From positions 1-11,492 of the forward strand of contig CALZHX010000129.1 of the NCBI GenBank assembly GCA_945787435.1: a DNA stretch of 11,492 nucleotides. The letters run 5' to 3'. This document shows, piece after piece, positions 1 through 6,230 of the stretch (the stretch's first letter is position 1; each line of letters begins with the position of its first letter). The DNA comes from an uncultured Woeseiaceae bacterium (GTDB lineage Bacteria > Pseudomonadota > Gammaproteobacteria > Steroidobacterales > Woeseiaceae). The position numbers and the translations under genes are program-made. Under the pieces are notes generated by a model. That model saw only the letters and a list, made by a program, of their open reading frames with translations, was not told the DNA's origin and ran no database searches.

Positions 1-754
1 CGTTAATGTAGTCGTGATACTCATTGAGAATGTTGTCTGCTCGACCCTTGCGCCAGGCTATGCCGAGTCGCCGCGCCGAATAGACGAGCGCCGCGCGCGA
101 CGGGCGCGGCTTGCTGCGGGCCAGGCGATCAAGCTTTTGCGTTGTGCTGGCCGGCGCGCCGGTCCAAATCAATGCATAGGCAAGACCTTCGGGCCAACTT
201 AGCTGATGCGTCTCGCGTCCGCTCATAACATACTCGATCAATCCGCCGGCGACACTCGTCGCAATATCAACACCGCTGCCGCGGCCGCCCTGAAATTTCT
301 GATGCGCGTCAAATGCGGAAGTCACGGCCCCTGGTGAACCCGAATTCAATTCACCAAGGGCTGCCGCAAGCGCCACGGTCAAGGCGGCACTCGAGCCGAT
401 ACCCGTCTTGTTGCCGGTTGCGACATCAGAAAATTCAAATGTGTCGAGCTGCAATGACACAGTTGACGTCGGCTCGAAACCGACGGTCTCCCAAACGGCC
501 TCGAGCAAGGCAAAATCGTCACACGAATCAATCCATTCGATGACACCGTCGCTGCTTTTGAATCGGCAGGGCTCATTATCTGTTCCGACGCGATTGACAA
601 CATGGTGCTTACTGTCACTCGCTGCAATCGTGACATGTGCGCGCCGGTTGATCGCCATGCAAACAGCCGGGGCGCCGACGAGGACAGCGTACTCGCCGGA
701 CAATACAACTTTGCCGGGCGCGCTCGCTGTTGCCAGGATCTGTTGATCAGTCAT
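1..754 (-). CDS. Phosphomevalonate kinase-like GHMP kinase (3' end beyond window)
   Basis: The open frame starts at ATG 754-752 and runs off the left edge with no stop, giving the first 251 residues. It has a GHMP-kinase layout: an N-terminal SAPGKVVLSGEYAVL motif (residues 11-25), the glycine-rich phosphate-binding loop GIGSSAAL (118-125), and GRGSGVDIA (157-165). TGAPAST (198-204) resembles the segment seen in bacterial phosphomevalonate kinases. That enzyme phosphorylates 5-phosphomevalonate to 5-diphosphomevalonate in the cytoplasm, the substrate of MvaD encoded just upstream. The start overlaps the mvaD stop by 8 nt (ATGACTGA), which suggests translational coupling in one operon. The catalytic and motif regions visible are intact; the C-terminal GHMP domain is out of view. 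A mevalonate kinase or another GHMP kinase is possible, but the TGAPAST segment and the neighbour favour phosphomevalonate kinase. The family call is firm and the substrate is inferred. Confidence 0.82.
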   Translation of the reverse strand, partial: MTDQQILATASAPGKVVLSGEYAVLVGAPAVCMAINRRAHVTIAASDSKHHVVNRVGTDNEPCRFKSSDGVIEWIDSCDDFALLEAVWETVGFEPTSTVSLQLDTFEFSDVATGNKTGIGSSAALTVALAAALGELNSGSPGAVTSAFDAHQKFQGGRGSGVDIATSVAGGLIEYVMSGRETHQLSWPEGLAYALIWTGAPASTTQKLDRLARSKPRPSRAALVYSARRLGIAWRKGRADNILNEYHDYIN

Positions 755-1709
755 CGTTGATCTGCACCGCGCCCTGCCCGAGCCCGCTGACGAGAACCTG
801 CTCGACACCTGACGTCGCGGCAAGCGCCTGCTGAACCGCGGCCTCGTCTTCCGGTTTGCATATCGCTTTGACCTGCGGACCCGCGTCGATGGTAAAGAAA
901 ACGGCGACGCCCGCTGACTGCAACTCGCGGATAGTCTGCATGCATGCAAGCGTCGTGCTGTTCCAGTAAATCATCGGCGGCCGCGAGCCCCACATGACCG
1001 AGTGCATCTTGAGACAGTTGTGTTCAGCAACCGAGGCCAGCCGCGCGAAGTCTTTGCCGGATATCGCCACCCTGGCCTCATCGAGATCGGCATCCTGCTG
1101 CTCGATCCAGCGATCGTAGAACGGCGAGCTATTTCGACTCGCCTCCATCGCCTCGGTTGAGCCGACCGGTTTCGGACCCGTTGCCGTGACTGCCACGACC
1201 ACGCGTAGCGGCCAATCATCTCGTCCACGTAATTCGCTGACGATTATGTCGCCACCGGCGTTCTTAAGCTCAACAAATCCGCCGTATAACGAACGTGCGG
1301 CGGACCCGGATGCCTGGCCTGCGAGACTGGCCAACTGTGCGCTGGTGTTTTCCCGCCCAACAGCCGCATCGGCAGCGACAACCAGCGCGGCAAAGGCCGA
1401 TGCCGATGACGCGAGGCCGGCAGCTATCGGAAAATTACTCTCGCTCTCAATCCGTGCATGAGCCCGATCAGCGCCAACGACATTGTCGAGACAGCGCGAT
1501 ACGCGCGGCAGCATCGAGCTGTCATCGGCTCCATTGACGACGAGCACATCGGCACCGAGCGACTTGTCGAACGCGACGCTCATCGTGGTGTACAGATCGG
1601 CCAGCGTTATCGAAATCGAGCCAACAGCCGGGAGATTGCGACGTGTGTCGCGCTTACCCCAGTACTTGATCAGCGCGATGTTTGGCTGGGCTTTGGCAGT
1701 TGCCCGCAT
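747..1709 (-). CDS. mvaD: Diphosphomevalonate decarboxylase
   Basis: This enzyme performs the ATP-dependent decarboxylation of 5-diphosphomevalonate to isopentenyl diphosphate, the last step of the classical mevalonate pathway, in the cytoplasm. The 320-residue length is typical of the family. Family motifs are all visible: NIALIKYWGKRD (residues 10-21), the GHMP ATP loop FPIAAGLASSAS (93-104), SGSAARSLYGG (134-144, with the conserved arginine R139), MHSVMWGS (235-242), and TIDAGP (273-278), which carries the probable catalytic aspartate D275. No key residue appears to be missing. The start ATG at 1709 gives the expected N-terminus, although the ribosome binding site is weak. A perfect TATAAT lies 33 nt upstream on the minus strand. 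It is first in a two-gene or longer unit with the PMK-like kinase and is divergent from ispA. The call is confident. Confidence 0.96.
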   Translation of the reverse strand: MRATAKAQPNIALIKYWGKRDTRRNLPAVGSISITLADLYTTMSVAFDKSLGADVLVVNGADDSSMLPRVSRCLDNVVGADRAHARIESESNFPIAAGLASSASAFAALVVAADAAVGRENTSAQLASLAGQASGSAARSLYGGFVELKNAGGDIIVSELRGRDDWPLRVVVAVTATGPKPVGSTEAMEASRNSSPFYDRWIEQQDADLDEARVAISGKDFARLASVAEHNCLKMHSVMWGSRPPMIYWNSTTLACMQTIRELQSAGVAVFFTIDAGPQVKAICKPEDEAAVQQALAATSGVEQVLVSGLGQGAVQINDD

Positions 1710-1741
1710 GGGTTTCTTTCAGTGCGCGAAAAGGGACGCGA

Positions 1742-1747
1742 ATTATA
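1742..1747 (-). promoter_or_regulatory. Candidate -10 box for mvaD
   Basis: On the minus strand this reads TATAAT, a perfect sigma-70 -10 hexamer, 32 nt upstream of the mvaD start. A good -35 at 16-18 nt spacing is not visible, so the assignment rests on the -10 and its position between two divergent genes. No equally clear promoter was found for ispA on the opposite strand. Confidence 0.45.
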
Positions 1748-1810
1748 GCCCAGGCTTGCTGCAGACTGGCTGCAATTCCGTGTACGCTACATGACCCTGT
1801 TGATCGTGGC

Positions 1811-1814
1811 GGAG
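1811..1814 (+). promoter_or_regulatory. Shine-Dalgarno supporting the TTG start of ispA
   Basis: GGAG, within GGCGGAG, sits 6 nt before TTG 1821. The ATG at 1791 has no comparable purine-rich site. This decides the start in favour of 1821. Confidence 0.55.
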
Positions 1815-1820
1815 AACACG

Positions 1821-2711
1821 TTGTCAGCTTCTTTCGAGAACCGCCTCGCGCACTACACAGCGCGCGTAGCCGATGCCCTGGATAAGGCCCTGCCGCCGGC
1901 AAAACAGCCGCCCAAACGGCTGCACGACGCCATGCGCTACGCCGTTTTCAACGGTGGCAAGCGCGTCAGACCGCTACTGGTGTATGCCACCGGTGAATGT
2001 CTCGGCCTGAACGAAGCGCTACTCGATGCGCCGGCAGTAGCGATAGAGTTCATTCACGCATTCTCCCTGGTGCACGATGATCTGCCAGCAATGGACGATG
2101 ACGACATCCGCCGCGGCAAACCCACGTTACACCGCCAGTTTGACGAGGCCACGGCTATTCTTGCCGCAGATGCCCTGCAACCGCTGGCATTCAGCGTCCT
2201 CGCCGGGGCCCGGGATGTGGCACCCACAACCCGCTCCCGGCTGGTCAAGCTGGTGGCCGACGCCTGTGGTTCGATCGGCATGACCGGAGGCCAATCAATG
2301 GATCTCGCCGCGGAGGGTCAAACGCTGACCGCGGAAGAGATCGAGCACATGTATTCGCTCAAGACCGGCGCGCTCATTCACGCATCCGTCGTATCCGCCT
2401 CAATGCTTACCGAAGACCTGTCCGGGGACCGTGTATCTGCGCTTGATGCGTTTGGCCGCACGATCGGCGTCGCATTCCAGATCAAGGATGACATCCTGGA
2501 TATCGAAGGTGAGACCGAGGTCATCGGCAAACAGTCGGGTGCAGATCAGCGCCTCGGCAAAGCGACCTACCCTGGGCTCGTGGGTATCGACGAGGCCCGC
2601 TCGCGGTGCGACAGCCTGTTGCGCAGCGCACTCGAACAACTTGACGACTTCGGCGGCGACGCCGATTCACTGCGCTGGCTCGCCCGCTTCATTGTCGAGC
2701 GCGGCAATTGA
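1821..2711 (+). CDS. ispA: (2E,6E)-farnesyl diphosphate synthase
   Basis: Polyprenyl synthase that condenses IPP with DMAPP and geranyl diphosphate to make farnesyl diphosphate, precursor of quinone side chains and undecaprenyl carriers. An upstream in-frame ATG at 1791 would give 306 residues, but no Shine-Dalgarno precedes it. A TTG at 1821 has GGAG at 1811-1814 with 6-nt spacing and yields 296 residues, close to E. coli IspA (about 299), so I prefer 1821. Numbered from 1791, the first aspartate-rich motif DDLPAMD is at 96-102 with the two-residue insertion of type II bacterial enzymes, the substrate motif GGKRVRP is at 55-61, and the second motif DDILD is at 233-237. An aromatic residue (F91) five positions before the first motif argues for a C15 product rather than GGPP. 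The gene is divergent from the mevalonate genes and 1 nt from dinB. Neither dxs nor xseB, its frequent neighbours in Gammaproteobacteria, is here. Confidence 0.93.
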   Translation: MSASFENRLAHYTARVADALDKALPPAKQPPKRLHDAMRYAVFNGGKRVRPLLVYATGECLGLNEALLDAPAVAIEFIHAFSLVHDDLPAMDDDDIRRGKPTLHRQFDEATAILAADALQPLAFSVLAGARDVAPTTRSRLVKLVADACGSIGMTGGQSMDLAAEGQTLTAEEIEHMYSLKTGALIHASVVSASMLTEDLSGDRVSALDAFGRTIGVAFQIKDDILDIEGETEVIGKQSGADQRLGKATYPGLVGIDEARSRCDSLLRSALEQLDDFGGDADSLRWLARFIVERGN

Positions 2712-2712
2712 A

Positions 2713-3885
2713 ATGATCTCAGCTGCGCGCACGATCCTGCACGTCGACATGGATGCTTTCTATGCATCGGTCGAGCAGCGTGACAATCCTGAACTACGCG
2801 GCAAACCCGTCGTGGTCGGCGGCGGCAGCAACCGGGGCGTCGTAGCAGCGGCCAGTTACGAGGTGCGCGAATTCGGCGTCCGCTCGGCGATGTCGATGGC
2901 GGATGCGCTACGCCGGTGTCCGCATCTCATACGCGTCGCGCCGCGTATGTCGCATTACAAAAGCGAGTCGAAGCAGATATTTCAGATCTTTCGGCAATTC
3001 ACACCGCTGGTGGAAGGACTGTCGCTCGACGAGGCGTTTCTCGACGTCACCGCGAGCCGTAATTTGCACGGTAGCGGCGTCGAGATCGCGACACGTATCA
3101 AGTCCCTGATTATTGAGCAAACCGGATTGAAAGCCTCGGTTGGTGTGGCCGAAAACAAACTCGTTGCCAAAATCGCGTCTGATCTCGACAAGCCGGACGG
3201 CCTGGCCATTATCACGTCCGGCAATGTGCGGGAAAAACTCGACCCACTGCCAGTATCGGTCATCCCGGGCATCGGCCGGCAGACGCTGGCCAGGCTGCAA
3301 CAGCTCAGCATTCTCACGGTCGCCGATTTGCGGCTCGCGCCGGATCGCGACCTGGAATCGGTATTCGGGCGGTTTGCGCAGCGCACCCGCGAGCGCGCCG
3401 CCGGCATTGACGATCGCCCTGTCGTTGCCGAGCGCGAGGAAAAATCAGTAAGCGCAGAAGAAACCTACGACGCCGATCTCGACGACCGTGGCGATATGGA
3501 GCGTGAGTTGCTGCGCCTGGCCGAAACCACGGCAGGTCGGCTGCGCAAGTCCGAATTGCAGGCTGGCACGGTCCAGGTCAAGATCCGCCAGGACGACTTC
3601 CAGACGTTTACGCGGCAACGCAGCGTGCGGCCACCAGTCAACAATACGGACCAGATCTACCACATCGCCTGCGATTTGCTCCGCGCGTGGCTCGAGGAAA
3701 ACCCCGGGGCACGCATCCGCCTGCTTGGTGTGGGGGGCAGCAAGCTGTCCCCGGCTGAGCAGAGAGACCTGTTTTCCTGCGAGGAGTCATCGGCGACAAA
3801 CGCCGTGGATGAGGCTGTGGACGATATTCGCGACCGCTTCGGTAACCTGTCAGTTAGCCGCGCGCGGACTCTCGAGCGGCCCTGA
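2713..3885 (+). CDS. dinB: DNA polymerase IV (Y-family translesion polymerase)
   Basis: Error-prone Y-family polymerase that extends past damaged bases and mismatched ends. The 390-residue length fits. The frame stays open upstream to 2431 inside ispA, but similarity begins at ATG 2713, one base after the ispA stop. Visible features are HVDMDAFYASVE (residues 10-21) with metal-binding D12 and the presumed steric-gate Y17, and SLDEAFLDV (104-112) with catalytic D106 and E107. A helix-hairpin-helix region around VIPGIGRQTLARL follows, then the little-finger domain. The protein does not end in a QLVLGL-type clamp-binding peptide as E. coli DinB does. Instead QRDLF at 350-354 matches the beta-clamp pentapeptide consensus, followed by about 36 residues including AVDDIRDRFGNLSV. 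Close packing with ispA suggests co-transcription, and no LexA box was seen nearby. The call is confident. Confidence 0.95.
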   Translation: MISAARTILHVDMDAFYASVEQRDNPELRGKPVVVGGGSNRGVVAAASYEVREFGVRSAMSMADALRRCPHLIRVAPRMSHYKSESKQIFQIFRQFTPLVEGLSLDEAFLDVTASRNLHGSGVEIATRIKSLIIEQTGLKASVGVAENKLVAKIASDLDKPDGLAIITSGNVREKLDPLPVSVIPGIGRQTLARLQQLSILTVADLRLAPDRDLESVFGRFAQRTRERAAGIDDRPVVAEREEKSVSAEETYDADLDDRGDMERELLRLAETTAGRLRKSELQAGTVQVKIRQDDFQTFTRQRSVRPPVNNTDQIYHIACDLLRAWLEENPGARIRLLGVGGSKLSPAEQRDLFSCEESSATNAVDEAVDDIRDRFGNLSVSRARTLERP

Positions 3886-3933
3886 GTCATGTAGAATCAG
3901 TCATGTTGAGGGGCCTGACTACGGCAAAAAATA

Positions 3934-5601
3934 ATGTACACCAGCTTTTTTGGTCTCAATGAAAAGCCGTTCTCGATAACGCCCGACCCGCGTTATCTGT
4001 TCATGAGCGAGCGCCACGGCGAAGCCCTGGCGCATCTCGTCTATGGCGTCACAGAGAGCGGTGGCTTCATGCAACTGACCGGCGAGGTCGGCACGGGCAA
4101 AACAACGCTCGTTCGCACGCTGCTGCTGAATCGTATGCCGGCCAATGCCGACGTTGCTGTGGTATTGAATCCGCAAATCTCCGCCCGTGAATTCCTTATC
4201 TCGATCTGCGAGGAACTTGGCATTGCAGTGCCTGCGGACCGCAGCAGCATCAAGGCGCTGATCGACACACTGAATCACCACTTGCTCGACGCGCACTCCG
4301 ACGGCCGCCGTACCATATTGGTCGTCGACGAGGCACAGAACCTCGCACCCGATGTTCTCGAGGAGGTTCGCCTCCTGACGAACCTGGAAACTGCGAAACA
4401 AAAGCTGCTGCAAATCGTGTTAATCGGGCAACCCGAATTGCGCGACCTGCTGGCGAGAAATGATCTGCGGCAGCTCGCGCAGCGCATTACAGGCCGTTAT
4501 CACCTTGAACCATTGTCCCGCGATGAGACAGCTCAGTACATTGAACACCGCCTTAAAGTTGCCGGCGCGCTTGGTGAGGTGTTCGATGCCGGCGCAAAGC
4601 GGGAAGTGTTTCGCCTTTCCCAGGGTGTGCCAAGACTCATCAATGTTATCTGTGACCGCGCCTTGCTTGGTGCCTATACCGTGGAGAGCCGGCGTGTTAA
4701 TCGCCGCATGGTGCGGCGAGCCGCTATCGAGATCACGGGCAAGACAGAGAAAACGACATGGCCACGCTGGGCGATTCCGGCCATAGGCATGGGTGCCGCC
4801 GTCGTCATTGTGGCCGGCTTCCTGCAGGCTCTCGATGAGCGCCGCAACCAGATCGATGCCAGCATAGACCCGCCGGTTGCCGAGGCAATACCCGCATCCG
4901 CTCCTGAGCCGGTGGCTACCGTTGCAGAGACAGCAGACAACGTGGAAACCGAAGGTGACCCTGTGGTTTCGCTCGACGACCAGTTGCAGATGGCCAGCGA
5001 ACTCACGCGCTCCGAATTAGCACTGAAAACGTTGCTCGACTTGTGGGGCGTTGAATTCCAGCGCGGTCAGCGAGGCTGCACGCAGGCCGCGGCGGCAGGC
5101 TATGAATGCCTTTTTCAACGTGGCTCCTGGAGTGGCCTGAAGCAGTTTGACCGCCCGGCGATTTTGACGCTCGTTGATGGCCGGGGTGCAGTGCATGACG
5201 TCGTATTGACAGCGATCAACGGCGCGATGGTCGAACTCTCCATCGGCGGTGTCGCAGTAACGCACACGCTCGAGGAGGTCACCGACATGTGGTTCGGCGA
5301 ATTCCTGCTGCTGTGGCGTCCACCGAATGGCTCGTCCGAAGCACTGGGCCCGGGATCCAGCGGTCCAGGCGTGGCCTGGTTGCGGCGGAGCCTTGCCGCG
5401 ATCGACGTCCGTTACCAGACCGACCCGCAGACACCCGAGGTATTTGACGAGGACCTGGCTGACAAGGTTCGCCTGTTCCAGCGAGATAACCGCCTGGACG
5501 TTGACGGGCTCGCCGGACACCAGACACAGATCATCATCAACACCCTTTTAAACCCTGACAGTACACCGCGGCTCATTATTCCGCGGCTCGCCCAGGAGTA
5601 A
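3934..5601 (+). CDS. exeA: General secretion pathway ATPase ExeA/GspA
   Basis: An inner-membrane AAA ATPase that, with GspB/ExeB, helps the type II secretion secretin assemble across peptidoglycan. The N-terminus MYTSFFGLNEKPFSITPDP is the family hallmark. Walker A is GEVGTGKT (50-57) and Walker B is ILVVDEAQ (128-135), with GQPELRDLL and GVPRLINVICDRALLGAY downstream. A single membrane segment lies at about 278-300, so the ATPase is cytoplasmic and the remainder periplasmic. The linker is Pro/Ala/Glu-rich (310-345). A region at 361-464 resembles a C39-peptidase-like fold: H421 aligns with the catalytic histidine, but no catalytic cysteine is present in the helix where it is expected; C382 and C392 could form a disulfide. 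A peptidoglycan-binding domain follows (about 477-540). No strong Shine-Dalgarno precedes ATG 3934. It is followed by gspB after 3 nt. The call is confident. Confidence 0.93.
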   Translation: MYTSFFGLNEKPFSITPDPRYLFMSERHGEALAHLVYGVTESGGFMQLTGEVGTGKTTLVRTLLLNRMPANADVAVVLNPQISAREFLISICEELGIAVPADRSSIKALIDTLNHHLLDAHSDGRRTILVVDEAQNLAPDVLEEVRLLTNLETAKQKLLQIVLIGQPELRDLLARNDLRQLAQRITGRYHLEPLSRDETAQYIEHRLKVAGALGEVFDAGAKREVFRLSQGVPRLINVICDRALLGAYTVESRRVNRRMVRRAAIEITGKTEKTTWPRWAIPAIGMGAAVVIVAGFLQALDERRNQIDASIDPPVAEAIPASAPEPVATVAETADNVETEGDPVVSLDDQLQMASELTRSELALKTLLDLWGVEFQRGQRGCTQAAAAGYECLFQRGSWSGLKQFDRPAILTLVDGRGAVHDVVLTAINGAMVELSIGGVAVTHTLEEVTDMWFGEFLLLWRPPNGSSEALGPGSSGPGVAWLRRSLAAIDVRYQTDPQTPEVFDEDLADKVRLFQRDNRLDVDGLAGHQTQIIINTLLNPDSTPRLIIPRLAQE

Positions 5602-5604
5602 CGC

Positions 5605-6222
5605 ATGTCTTTTATACTGGACGCTCTCAAAAAATCTGAAACCGAACGCCAGGAACAAACCGGCGCCGAGTTTTCAAACGTCCCGTCAAGTTCCGGCGAA
5701 CCGCAATCGTTCAAGTGGCTGTGGATCCTGGCATTGCTGCTGCTCGTCAACGTGATCGTTCTGTTCGGTATTTTGCTGCGCGAAGAAGAAGTACCTGACA
5801 CGCCGGCACCGATTGAACAGACGCCTGTTGAGCAAAGCCAGCCGGCCAGCTCATCGTTCGAGGACCGTGTCGCGGAGGCGCGGCAGAACCAGCCAGCGCC
5901 TGACACGACAACGGCAGAACCACCACCCCTGCAGACTGCGAACGTGGCTCCTGCTGAAGCATCAGCGCAGACGGTATCGCCAAGCCGCCCGCGATTGATG
6001 ACCATTGACGAGCTGCGCCTCGACGGCTCGCTGGCTTTGCCCGAGCTGCACATCGACATTCATGTCTACGCGGAAGACCCGGCCGAACGCTTCGTTTTCA
6101 TCAATATGAAAAAGCATCGTGAGAATTCGCAGCTCGATGAAGGTCCGGTCGTGGCCGAGATCACTACGGACGGTGTCATTCTCGAACATCAGGGATCGAC
6201 GTTCTTGCTGCCGCGCGAGTAG
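5605..6222 (+). CDS. gspB: General secretion pathway protein B (GspB)
   Basis: Partner of ExeA in the complex that moves or assembles the type II secretion secretin through the cell wall. The N-terminus MSFILDALKKSETERQ (1-16) is diagnostic of GspB/ExeB. One membrane segment follows (about 38-58), then a Pro/Gln/Glu-rich periplasmic linker (62-128) and the conserved C-terminal GspB domain (about 133-205) with LRLDGSLALPELHIDIHVY and ERFVFINM. The length of 205 residues is normal. A good Shine-Dalgarno (CAGGAG) lies at 5592-5597, overlapping the end of exeA, and only 3 nt separate the genes, so translation is probably coupled. The rest of the type II secretion operon is not in the window, and its presence elsewhere is expected but not shown. 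The call is confident. Confidence 0.93.
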   Translation: MSFILDALKKSETERQEQTGAEFSNVPSSSGEPQSFKWLWILALLLLVNVIVLFGILLREEEVPDTPAPIEQTPVEQSQPASSSFEDRVAEARQNQPAPDTTTAEPPPLQTANVAPAEASAQTVSPSRPRLMTIDELRLDGSLALPELHIDIHVYAEDPAERFVFINMKKHRENSQLDEGPVVAEITTDGVILEHQGSTFLLPRE

Positions 6223-6230
6223 CGGCGCGT

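Noticed and set aside
379..708. 109-codon open frame on the minus strand
   Set aside because: It is a different frame of the same strand as the GHMP kinase, which is open across the whole region with clear kinase motifs.
2431..2712. N-terminal extension of the dinB frame upstream of 2713
   Set aside because: This part overlaps ispA in another frame, is rich in Ser/Arg as shadow frames are, and lacks polymerase similarity. Y-family similarity begins right after ATG 2713.
2600..2713. LexA box for dinB, and likewise upstream of yadG-yedK
   Set aside because: No CTGT-N8-ACAG pattern was found by eye in either place. A motif scan would be needed to exclude a degenerate box.
3878..3915. GGCCC/GGGCC inverted pair with an AGTCATGT direct repeat (3885-3892 and 3899-3906) as a dinB terminator
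   Set aside because: The stem is only 5 bp with a long loop and no T-run follows. The direct repeat is short and could be chance, and exeA continues on the same strand.
5412..6059. 215-codon open frame on the minus strand
   Set aside because: It is antisense to exeA and gspB, both strongly supported. The product is Ser-rich low-complexity sequence, typical of a shadow frame.
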